A DNA stretch of 5,721 bases from Bacteroidota bacterium (GCA_022708385.1 JAKIYU010000177.1:1-5721); one strand, 5' to 3'. Positions 1-5,288 are shown, counted from the first letter of the stretch. Notes: generated by a model not told the origin, from the letters alone. Translations and numbers: made by a program.

Positions 1-2
1 CA

Positions 3-161
3 CCCGATACCATCCGCACCACTGTGCAAGTACCAGTGGAAAAAATAAAGTACATTACCGAAAACAACTGGGGAAAAATCATTAAAACTATACCTTTCTT
101 CTGTCTCGCATTCGTTTTCTTTATTATAGCTGCTATAGTATTTCGTAAAAATAAAAACTAA
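3..161 (+). CDS. C-terminal end of an unidentified membrane-anchored protein (5' end outside window)
   Basis: An open frame enters from the left edge and runs for 52 codons to a TAA at 159–161. The other two plus-strand frames close early (stops at 46–48 and by about 85). The visible part has a polar stretch containing VQVPVEKIKYITENNWGKII, then one hydrophobic segment of about 19 residues (TIPFFCLAFVFFIIAAIVF), and ends in the basic tail RKNKN. One C-terminal membrane helix followed by a short positive tail suggests a protein anchored at its C-terminus with the bulk of the chain outside the cytoplasm; that topology is inferred. The next gene starts 4 nt after the stop, so the two are probably co-transcribed. 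I do not recognise the family. Several kinds of protein end this way, including surface proteins and filamentous-phage minor coat proteins, and the fragment is too short to decide. Confidence 0.6.
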   Translation, partial: PDTIRTTVQVPVEKIKYITENNWGKIIKTIPFFCLAFVFFIIAAIVFRKNKN

Positions 162-165
162 GTCT

Positions 166-321
166 ATGAAAGAAAAAACACCAAAAAAATATATTGCTAA
201 GCATGAAAATATTAATGCCCTTGCAGATCATCTTAGCAAACTAAAAAAACGCGGCGCAAAATATAAGCTTCGCAAAGAAGGTAAATTCAATATTATTGAA
301 TATTACTCCCAAAAAAAATAA
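166..321 (+). CDS. small lysine-rich hypothetical protein, 51 aa
   Basis: A short frame of 51 codons plus TAA starts at the ATG 4 nt after the preceding stop. The product is strongly basic: 14 Lys and 2 Arg against 5 acidic residues, with several lysine-rich clusters (for example LSKLKKRG). There is no hydrophobic segment and no signal peptide, so a soluble cytoplasmic protein is expected, possibly one that binds nucleic acid through charge alone. The middle (about residues 13–29, HENINALADHLSKLKKR) could form an amphipathic helix, and the end (about 32–47) alternates like a beta hairpin. I see no Shine-Dalgarno sequence before the ATG, as is usual in Bacteroidota. The tight spacing to the upstream gene and the coding-like composition favour a real gene. 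No family is recognised. Confidence 0.5.
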   Translation: MKEKTPKKYIAKHENINALADHLSKLKKRGAKYKLRKEGKFNIIEYYSQKK

Positions 322-322
322 T

Positions 323-330
323 TATTTTTG
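323..330 (+). promoter_or_regulatory. possible Bacteroidetes-type -7 box (TATTTTTG) before the 117-aa gene
   Basis: TATTTTTG fits the TAnnTTTG consensus known for the Bacteroidetes primary sigma factor and lies 20 nt before the ATG at 351, leaving room for a short leader. The upstream element is poor: the nearest TTG (296–298) is 24 nt away, slightly too far. In such A+T-rich DNA a chance match is quite possible, so the 117-aa/regulator pair may instead be read from further upstream. Confidence 0.3.
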
Positions 331-350
331 TTTAATATAAATCTACTCTC

Positions 351-704
351 ATGAAAAAATCTAATTACCTTTTAAATCCATACACTATTTATTGGATTGC
401 TCTTATTCCTTTAAAAGGTGTTGCAACTAAAAAAGATGCTGAAACTGCTTCAAAAATTGTAAGTAACTCAAAAAGTTATTTTTCTTCGTCTAAGCAATCT
501 ATTTATACACATTTGCCAAACAAAGAAAAAGGCAATCAAATTATCAAATTACTTAAAAATAAACTTTCAAAAACCTATAAAGTTTATTTATTCACTGATA
601 AACAGTTTGGTATGGCTTCAAAAGATGGTAATTTAAAAATAAACAGTACAGGAAATTTAATACCTTTGACCTCAAAACAATTAAAAGAAGCTGTTAATGT
701 TTAA
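351..704 (+). CDS. hypothetical lysine-rich protein, 117 aa, coupled to an Xre-type regulator
   Basis: The product has 20 lysines, no arginine and only 6 acidic residues, so it is highly basic. Residues 7–21 (LLNPYTIYWIALIPL) are hydrophobic but interrupted by two prolines and short for a membrane helix. The middle (about 29–74) is Ser/Lys-rich and probably helical. The part from about 76 (YKVYLFTD) looks like a beta strand followed by a turn-rich region. I cannot assign a family: it does not show the RelE/HigB, PIN or Fic motifs I would look for in a classical toxin. Its stop codon lies inside the start of the next gene (shared ATGTTTAA, 697–704), so the two are very likely translationally coupled and may act together. 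One candidate role is the partner of an antitoxin or repressor pair, but that rests only on the arrangement. G+C is about 25% here, far below the genes on the right of the window. Confidence 0.7.
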   Translation: MKKSNYLLNPYTIYWIALIPLKGVATKKDAETASKIVSNSKSYFSSSKQSIYTHLPNKEKGNQIIKLLKNKLSKTYKVYLFTDKQFGMASKDGNLKINSTGNLIPLTSKQLKEAVNV

Positions 705-984
705 TCCTGAAATACTTTTAGAAGCACGCCGTCAAGTAGGAAAATATTTGCAATCCATTCGGATTGATAAAAATATTACTATTGAACAACTGTCTGAAAG
801 AACTGGTTTATCAATTTCCGATTTAGAAAATATCGAAAATAATACTTCTGTTTATTCTTTTGATGATTTTCTTAAAATTACAACGGGCCTCGATGTGTAT
901 TTTTATCTGGCCGACAGAGATGGAAAACATCTCGACCATAAAGATTTAATTGATAAATCCGACATTAGCAAAGCTTCTACTTAA
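697..984 (+). CDS. Xre-family helix-turn-helix regulator, 95 aa
   Basis: A compact DNA-binding protein of the Cro/CI (HTH_3) type. Helix 1 is at about 11–24, the recognition pair at about 27–48 (ITIEQLSERTG, then SISDLENIEN), and helices 4–5 at about 52–66, ending in a short tail of about 30 residues that continues with the strand-like VYFYLAD. The pattern 'tieqLserTGlsisdlenIEn' is what identifies the family. The ATG at 697 overlaps the previous stop by 8 nt, and a weak AG-rich stretch (AAAAGAAG, 683–690) precedes it. Such proteins usually repress their own operon, as phage repressors or as antitoxins of type II systems; which applies here cannot be told. An intrinsic terminator follows about 40 nt after the stop, so this is the last gene of its transcript. 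It shares the low G+C of its plus-strand neighbours. Confidence 0.85.
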   Translation: MFNPEILLEARRQVGKYLQSIRIDKNITIEQLSERTGLSISDLENIENNTSVYSFDDFLKITTGLDVYFYLADRDGKHLDHKDLIDKSDISKAST

Positions 985-1024
985 TTTCTATCCCCTTTCT
1001 CAATCTTCATATATTACCCGTGTG

Positions 1025-1052
1025 AAACCGGTTCCAAATGAGCCGGTTTTTT
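1025..1052 (+). terminator. intrinsic terminator after the Xre gene
   Basis: A 10-bp stem (1025–1034 with 1040–1049, including one G·U pair) closes a 5-nt loop and runs into a T tract (1047–1052, then ATTTT). The GC core CCGG/CCGG and the downstream T run make it a plus-strand terminator. It lies 40 nt after the regulator stop and closes the left-hand transcript before the oppositely oriented tRNA. Confidence 0.85.
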
Positions 1053-1059
1053 ATTTTCT

Positions 1060-1079
1060 GTTTAACTATTGTTTAACTA
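1060..1079. repeat. 9-bp direct repeat GTTTAACTA, 11-bp period
   Basis: GTTTAACTA occurs at 1060–1068 and again at 1071–1079, separated by TT. The 11-bp period places both copies on nearly the same face of the helix, as in operator half-sites or recombinase arm sites. The repeat lies between two convergent terminators, beside a tRNA gene. No function can be shown from the sequence, and the A+T-rich setting raises the chance of coincidence. Confidence 0.4.
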
Positions 1080-1097
1080 CAAATTTTTTAAAAATCA

Positions 1098-1133
1098 AAA
1101 ACCCTCTCTAAATCTTAGCTTAGAGAGGGTTTT
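1098..1133 (-). terminator. strong intrinsic terminator immediately after tRNA-Gln
   Basis: A perfect 14-bp inverted repeat (1098–1111 with 1120–1133) encloses an 8-nt loop. Read on the minus strand the hairpin begins 3 nt after the tRNA 3' end and finishes in TTTTT-GA-TTTTT. The other side ends only in TTTTCAG, so it works best for minus-strand transcription, though it may stop both directions. It also lies where any read-through from the minus-strand protein operon would end. Confidence 0.85.
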
Positions 1134-1136
1134 CAG

Positions 1137-1207
1137 TTGTCCAACCAGGATTCGAACCTGGACTGACAGAACCAAAATCTGCTGTGCTACCGTTACACAA
1201 TTGGACA
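1137..1207 (-). tRNA. tRNA-Gln (anticodon TTG)
   Basis: The minus strand folds as a complete tRNA of 71 nt. The acceptor stem is TGTCCAA paired with TTGGACA, and the discriminator base is A. The short D stem GTG/CAC closes a loop containing the GG pair. The anticodon stem is GCAGA/TCTGT with loop TTTTGGT, putting TTG (positions 34–36) at 1175–1173. The T stem is CCAGG/CCTGG with the canonical loop TTCGAAT. The CCA end is not encoded (CTG follows the discriminator) and must be added by nucleotidyltransferase, as is usual in Bacteroidota. The wobble base T34 should let it read both CAA and CAG. Its 3' end points toward the A+T-rich block, the orientation expected if an element had inserted at this tRNA. 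Confidence 0.95.
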
Positions 1208-1224
1208 ATGAGTAAAAAGTGGTG

Positions 1225-1255
1225 CAAAATTAATAAAAAAAAAGCAAACTGCAAA
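1225..1255 (-). promoter_or_regulatory. Bacteroidetes-type promoter of tRNA-Gln
   Basis: On the minus strand TTTG (1255–1252) is followed after exactly 19 nt by TAATTTTG (1232–1225). This matches the -33 TTTG / -7 TAnnTTTG consensus known for Bacteroides and Flavobacterium. The -7 box ends 17 nt before the mature tRNA 5' end at 1207, which leaves a short 5' leader for RNase P to remove. It lies wholly in the gap between the ribbon-helix-helix-like gene and the tRNA. Confidence 0.7.
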
Positions 1256-1274
1256 TTATTTCCTTCAAATTCAT

Positions 1275-1562
1275 TTAGAAGAGCGTTGTTTTGGGTGTAT
1301 CTGAGGGGTTGTTGCCCTCATCCTGAAGGTCATCGTTGGCCTCATCTTCAAGGTCGAAAAGAGCCAGCTGATTTTCGCTGATGTGGTAATCGTCCTGTGT
1401 AAAATCGTAATTGCTTACAATATACTCTTTTACCGCTTTTTTAAACACTTTGTTGGGGGTAAGGCGCTTGGACTTACAAAAGCGGTTCACTATGTTGTAC
1501 TGTTTTTCGGAAAGCTTAAAAACAATTTTTTTGAACTTTTTCTTACTTTTCGATTTCTTCAT
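1275..1562 (-). CDS. ribbon-helix-helix-like small protein with acidic tail, 95 aa
   Basis: Three regions can be seen. Residues 1–12 are a very basic arm (KKSKSKKKFKK). Residues about 12–49 fit the ribbon-helix-helix pattern: a strand (KIVFKLS), helix A (about 18–33) and, after the TPNK turn, helix B (about 36–49, ending VKEYIVS). Residues about 53–95 form an acidic, probably disordered tail. RHH proteins bind DNA as dimers through the paired strands, so a DNA-binding or regulatory role is plausible but inferred; divergence from named families is large. The tail contains QLALF (65–69), close to the bacterial sliding-clamp-binding consensus QL[S/D]LF. The ATG at 1562 lies 20 nt inside the end of the cysteine desulfurase gene, so translation is probably coupled and it is the last protein gene of the minus-strand operon. 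No terminator is visible between its stop and the tRNA. Confidence 0.75.
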   Translation of the reverse strand: MKKSKSKKKFKKIVFKLSEKQYNIVNRFCKSKRLTPNKVFKKAVKEYIVSNYDFTQDDYHISENQLALFDLEDEANDDLQDEGNNPSDTPKTTLF

Positions 1563-2682
1563 GTTGCAGGATTTCGTAAATAATGCCGGCCACTTTATTA
1601 ACTTCTTCTATTGTGTTTAACTTGCTGAAAGAAAAACGGATATTAATATTATCGGTCACACCGTATAATTCATTTAACACATGCGACTGGTGTACGGTAC
1701 CGGAGGCGCAGGCGCTTCCCCCCGACACGGCAACACCGTTCATGTCGAGTTTATAAAGCAACATTTCGGTTTGTGCCGTATGTGGAAATGCCACATTCAA
1801 TATGGTATGCAACCCACCTTTGTCCGAATCACCGTTAAAAAACACGCCTTTTATAGCGCTGAGTTTACCGGCCATCACGTTTTTTAATTGGGTTATATAT
1901 TGCAGGTTTTCTTCCATACGGTTGTAAGCCAGTTGCAGGGCTTTAGCCATAGCAGCAATAAACACCGTATTTTCGGTGCCTGCCCGCATCTGCCGTTCCT
2001 GTCCGCCTCCCAGTATGTAAGGTTCCAGGGCATTTTTACTGTCCCTGTATAGAAAACCAACGCCTTTGGGCCCGTGAAACTTATGCGCCGAAGCCGAAGC
2101 AAAGCCAACAGGTATTTTACTGAAATCGATATTACACTTCCCAAAAGTCTGTACCATATCGCTATGAAAGTACGCCCCTGATGAAGAACACAGTTCCGAC
2201 ACATTTTTTAAGGGTAACAGAACGCCGGTTTCGTTATTGGCATGCATCAGGGTTACCAATACGGGTTTGGTCTTTTTCTTTAACACGTCTTCCAGTTGCG
2301 TCAGGTCGGGTTGGCCGTTTCTATCCACAGATAAATATATAATTTCTGTTCTATGTTCTTTGGCTATGGCTGAAAGGGGGTTTAAAACTGCGGGGTGTTC
2401 GGTACGTGTGGTAACGATATGTTGCACATTAAGTTTGCGCACGGCGCCCCACAACACTGTATTATCGGCTTCGGTACCCCCCGATGTAAAGATTATTTCG
2501 GAAGGGGCCACATGCAAAAGCCCGGCAATAATACTGCGCGCATCTTCAATAACCACCCTGGCTCTGCGACCAAAATCATGAATAGAAGAGGGATTACCGA
2601 ACATTTCGGGTAATAATGAATGTATCTCGTCGATAATTTCTTGTAATAAGGGTGTTGATGCAGCGTTATCGAAGTAAATCAT
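1543..2682 (-). CDS. cysteine desulfurase, NifS/IscS type (group I)
   Basis: A PLP enzyme that removes sulfur from L-cysteine, giving alanine and an enzyme-bound persulfide used for Fe-S clusters, thiolated tRNA or cofactors in the cytoplasm. At 379 aa it has the usual family length. Visible marks, in order, are the N-terminal YFDNAAST, the phosphate-binding TSGGTEADN (66–74), TEHPAV with the PLP-stacking His96, HANNETG with Asn150, Asp175 and Gln178 in SDMVQ, the Schiff-base lysine Lys201 in SAHKFHGPKG, RAGTEN (233–238), and the persulfide-forming Cys325 in SGGSACASG. All catalytic residues are present. The start ATG is 3 nt after the glmM-type stop, and the gene end overlaps the small RHH-like gene. 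No iscU, sufU or other scaffold gene is adjacent, so the dedicated acceptor is unknown and I do not choose between nifS and iscS as a name. The alternative, a group II SufS, is unlikely because the sequence around the active cysteine and the start are of group I type. Confidence 0.95.
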   Translation of the reverse strand: MIYFDNAASTPLLQEIIDEIHSLLPEMFGNPSSIHDFGRRARVVIEDARSIIAGLLHVAPSEIIFTSGGTEADNTVLWGAVRKLNVQHIVTTRTEHPAVLNPLSAIAKEHRTEIIYLSVDRNGQPDLTQLEDVLKKKTKPVLVTLMHANNETGVLLPLKNVSELCSSSGAYFHSDMVQTFGKCNIDFSKIPVGFASASAHKFHGPKGVGFLYRDSKNALEPYILGGGQERQMRAGTENTVFIAAMAKALQLAYNRMEENLQYITQLKNVMAGKLSAIKGVFFNGDSDKGGLHTILNVAFPHTAQTEMLLYKLDMNGVAVSGGSACASGTVHQSHVLNELYGVTDNINIRFSFSKLNTIEEVNKVAGIIYEILQHEEIEK

Positions 2683-2685
2683 GAA

Positions 2686-4083
2686 TTACATTTCTTTAAT
2701 TATAGCCTTGATGTCATTTATAATTTTCGAAGCAAGGGCATCGGCTTTGGTTAAGGAATCGCTTTCGGCATATATTCTAATAATGGGCTCGGTATTCGAG
2801 CGGCGCAGGTGTACCCAGTCGTTGCTGAATTCAATCTTAAGGCCGTCGAGTGTGGAATGTTTCTGATGACCATAGAGGGCTTGCATTTTATCGATAATCT
2901 TACGGGTATCGACTTCCGGACTGAGTTCAATTTTATTTTTGGATATATGATAAAGGGGATATTGCTTTTTAAGCATTGAACACGATTTACCAAACTCTGC
3001 AAGGTGCGACAGGAAGAGGGCAATACCAACCAGCGCATCACGACCATAGTGCAATTCGGGATAGATAACACCACCATTGCCTTCGCCGCCAATAACAGCA
3101 TTTTGCTGTTTCATCATCTCAACCACATTCACTTCACCTACAGCCGAAGCGAAATGAGAGCCTCCATATTTCTCTGTTACTTCTTTGAGCGCTCTTGTTG
3201 ACGACAAATTAGAAACGGTATTGCCACCGTTATTATGTTTCAGGATATAGTCGGCAATAGCCACCAGCGTGTATTCCTCGCCGAACATTTCGCCGTTCTC
3301 GCACACGATGGCCAACCTGTCCACATCGGGGTCAACCACAAAACCCAGGTCGGCATCCGATTTTTCCACTTTTTCGGCAATTTCTTCGAGGTTCTCGGGA
3401 AGCGGCTCGGGATTGTGCGGAAACACTCCGTTGGGTTCACAATAGAGTTCATAAATTTTGGCCACACCAAGCGCCTTAAGTAGTTTTGGCAAAGCCAGTC
3501 CACCAGTAGAGTTGACACAATCGACAGCCACCCTGAATCCTGCCTTTTTAATAGCCGCTACATTTACAAGCGGTAGTTGCAGGATTTTCTGAATATGTTT
3601 ATCAATATAGGTATCGTCGTGGAAATAATCGCCGATAAAATCCACTTTGGCAAATTCAAAACTATCTGTGTCAGCTATTTTCAGCACTTCTTCGCCATCG
3701 GCAGCAGAGATAAATTCTCCTTTGCTGTTGAGCAGTTTAAGGGCATTCCATTGTTTTGGGTTATGACTGGCCGTAATGATGATACCACCATCGGCCTGTA
3801 AATCGATAACAGCCACTTCAACGGTAGGGGTTGTTGAAAGGCCCAAATCAACCACATCAATACCTGCGCCTACAAGGGTAGCGGTTACCAGATTGTTAAC
3901 CATTTCACCCGAAACGCGTGCATCGCGCCCTACAACAAATTTATAACTGTCTTTTTTTGAATTATTTTTAATAAAATGAGCAAAAGCAGCTGTAAATTTT
4001 ACAATATCAACCGGTGTGAGCCCTTTTCCGGGTAAGCCTCCTATAGTGCCTCTGATGCCTGAAATGGATTTAATTAAAGTCAT
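2686..4083 (-). CDS. glmM: phosphoglucosamine mutase (alpha-D-phosphohexomutase family)
   Basis: Interconverts glucosamine-6-phosphate and glucosamine-1-phosphate, the step that feeds UDP-GlcNAc synthesis for peptidoglycan and lipid A. The 465-aa chain shows the four-domain layout: N-terminal ISGIRGTIGG (7–16), the active-site serine Ser106 in TASHNP (104–109), the Mg-binding loop DPDVDR (251–256, Asp251, Asp253 and Asp255), the sugar-binding loop GGEGNGG (332–338), and the C-terminal phosphate-binding loop RRSNTEP (427–433). The serine must be phosphorylated to be active. The sugar loop differs from the GEQSGH form of E. coli GlmM, and the protein is about 20 residues longer, as in the form commonly annotated glmM in Bacteroidota. 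Related phosphoglucomutase or phosphomannomutase activity cannot be excluded from sequence. It lies between lpxB (33 nt) and the cysteine desulfurase gene (3 nt), and its neighbour lpxB uses the same amino-sugar pathway. Confidence 0.88.
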   Translation of the reverse strand: MTLIKSISGIRGTIGGLPGKGLTPVDIVKFTAAFAHFIKNNSKKDSYKFVVGRDARVSGEMVNNLVTATLVGAGIDVVDLGLSTTPTVEVAVIDLQADGGIIITASHNPKQWNALKLLNSKGEFISAADGEEVLKIADTDSFEFAKVDFIGDYFHDDTYIDKHIQKILQLPLVNVAAIKKAGFRVAVDCVNSTGGLALPKLLKALGVAKIYELYCEPNGVFPHNPEPLPENLEEIAEKVEKSDADLGFVVDPDVDRLAIVCENGEMFGEEYTLVAIADYILKHNNGGNTVSNLSSTRALKEVTEKYGGSHFASAVGEVNVVEMMKQQNAVIGGEGNGGVIYPELHYGRDALVGIALFLSHLAEFGKSCSMLKKQYPLYHISKNKIELSPEVDTRKIIDKMQALYGHQKHSTLDGLKIEFSNDWVHLRRSNTEPIIRIYAESDSLTKADALASKIINDIKAIIKEM

Positions 4084-4106
4084 ACTGTTCTAACAATTAA
4101 GCGGTG

Positions 4107-4141
4107 CAAAAATATATCATTTTGCTTTATAATCTTTCAAA
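4107..4141 (-). promoter_or_regulatory. possible internal promoter for glmM and downstream genes
   Basis: On the minus strand TATTTTTG (4114–4107) fits the Bacteroidetes -7 box TAnnTTTG and lies 23 nt before the glmM start codon. A TTTG at 4141–4138 is 23 nt upstream of it, at the long end of accepted spacing and inside the end of lpxB. It may provide extra transcription of glmM, the cysteine desulfurase and the small RHH-like gene. Confidence 0.4.
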
Positions 4142-5247
4142 TCTTCATAAATAATCGCAGCTGTATTTGCTGAAGCCCCGCCACCGCCAAGCTTTTGCCT
4201 GAGTGTAGCATAGTTTTCGAGCATTTGTTTGCGTTCGTTGGTATTACCGGTTATCAATTTCATTTCCGTCAACAGCCTATTTGCGTTAAAGTCGCTCTGA
4301 ATAAGTTCCGTAACTACTTTCTTGTCCATAATCAGGTTGACCAGTGAAATATATTTCAGTTTAACCAAATTTTTAGCAATGACATACGACAGGTAGCCGG
4401 CGTTGTAGCAGACCACCTGGGGAACATTGAATAAAGCTGTTTCAAGGGTAGCTGTTCCCGAAGTAACCATAGCAGCATGAGCATGGCGCAGCACATTATA
4501 GGTATCGTTGGTAATTATCTTAACGTGGGAGCCTTTGCATATATCATTGTAAACCGATATATCGATGGACTCTACAGCACAAACCACATACTGGTAACCT
4601 GCATCAAACGTGGTTGCTTTGAGCATGAGAGGCAGCATCTTCTTTATTTCCTGCAGGCGGCTACCGGGTAAAAGGGCGATAAGTGGCTGGTCACCGATAC
4701 TGTAGGTGTCGTTAAAAGTGCGGGCAGAAGAGTCATTGTGCTCGTTTTCCAAAGCATCGATAAGCGGGTGCCCCACAAAATCTACTTTATAGTTATAACG
4801 TGCATAAAAGGCTTCTTCAAAAGGCAGTATTACGCACATTCTCCTAACCACCTTACTGATAAGTCTTACACGAGAGGCTTTCCATGCCCATACCTGCGGA
4901 GATATATAATAATAAACCGGAATGTGGTGCTGATGGGCAAAACGAGCCATACGCAGGTTAAAGCCGGGATAGTCAATAAGAATGAGGGCGTCGGGTTTAA
5001 ACAACAAGAGATCTGTCTCGCAGAGTTTAAAATTATGCATAATGGTACGCAGGTTCATTACCACTTCTAGAAAGCCCATGAAAGCCAGGTCTTTATAATG
5101 CTTCACCAGTTCGCCACCGGCATCCTTCATTCTGTCGCCCCCCCAGCACCTGAACACGGCTTCTTTATCACATAAACCGAGTGCCTTCATCATATTTGAT
5201 GCGTGCAAGTCCCCTGAAGCCTCTCCTGCTATAATATAATACCGCAT
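4117..5247 (-). CDS. lpxB: lipid-A-disaccharide synthase
   Basis: A family GT19 glycosyltransferase that joins UDP-2,3-diacylglucosamine and 2,3-diacylglucosamine-1-phosphate (lipid X) to form the lipid A disaccharide at the inner face of the cytoplasmic membrane. The 376-aa chain has the usual length. It begins with the family signature AGEASGDLHAS (7–17), followed by MGFLEVV (57–63), DYPGFNLR (92–99, whose Asp92 matches the conserved acidic residue of DxPxFN), YYISPQVWAW (113–122), GHPL (159–162), LPGSRLQEI (193–201, UDP-sugar binding) and TSGTATLE (262–269). ATG at 5247 is the natural start because MRYYIIAGEASGD matches the family N-terminus. It lies 41 nt after the small membrane-protein gene and downstream of surE, an order common in Bacteroidota. 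Its presence implies a Gram-negative outer membrane with lipid A. Confidence 0.96.
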   Translation of the reverse strand: MRYYIIAGEASGDLHASNMMKALGLCDKEAVFRCWGGDRMKDAGGELVKHYKDLAFMGFLEVVMNLRTIMHNFKLCETDLLLFKPDALILIDYPGFNLRMARFAHQHHIPVYYYISPQVWAWKASRVRLISKVVRRMCVILPFEEAFYARYNYKVDFVGHPLIDALENEHNDSSARTFNDTYSIGDQPLIALLPGSRLQEIKKMLPLMLKATTFDAGYQYVVCAVESIDISVYNDICKGSHVKIITNDTYNVLRHAHAAMVTSGTATLETALFNVPQVVCYNAGYLSYVIAKNLVKLKYISLVNLIMDKKVVTELIQSDFNANRLLTEMKLITGNTNERKQMLENYATLRQKLGGGGASANTAAIIYEDLKDYKAK

Positions 5248-5260
5248 TTGTAATTTACAA
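5248..5260. repeat. 13-bp palindrome abutting the lpxB start codon
   Basis: TTGTAATTTACAA is a perfect inverted repeat of 6-bp arms around one central base and ends directly at the lpxB ATG (minus-strand reading TTGTAAATTACAA-ATG). It could be a binding site or a small leader hairpin covering the ribosome entry region, but it is short and A+T-rich, so chance is a real alternative. Confidence 0.3.
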
Positions 5261-5288
5261 TTTTCATATTTCTATTCAACAAGAAAAC

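Noticed and set aside
1..1136. Second copy of the tRNA-Gln 3' end as an att site within the window
   Set aside because: Reading the region left of the tRNA showed no stretch matching the tRNA 3' half, so an attachment-site duplication is not supported here.
1235..1251. Short hairpin (GCA-GTT-TGC) followed by nine T on the minus strand as a terminator of the protein operon
   Set aside because: The stem is only 3 bp, too weak for termination, and the T run lies between the two boxes of the tRNA promoter.
1184..1381. 65-codon plus-strand frame starting within the tRNA
   Set aside because: It begins inside the tRNA-Gln gene and runs antisense to the RHH-like gene; its composition is not that of a natural protein.
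2237..2581. 114-codon open frame on the plus strand inside the cysteine desulfurase gene
   Set aside because: It lies entirely antisense to a gene with all its catalytic motifs intact and shows no recognisable protein features. The same holds for the other long frames overlapping the desulfurase, glmM and lpxB genes.
5229..5267. 12-codon upstream frame (MKIVNYKCGIIL) overlapping the lpxB start out of frame
   Set aside because: It is too short to judge as a leader peptide, with no attenuator-like hairpins or repeated regulatory codons around it.
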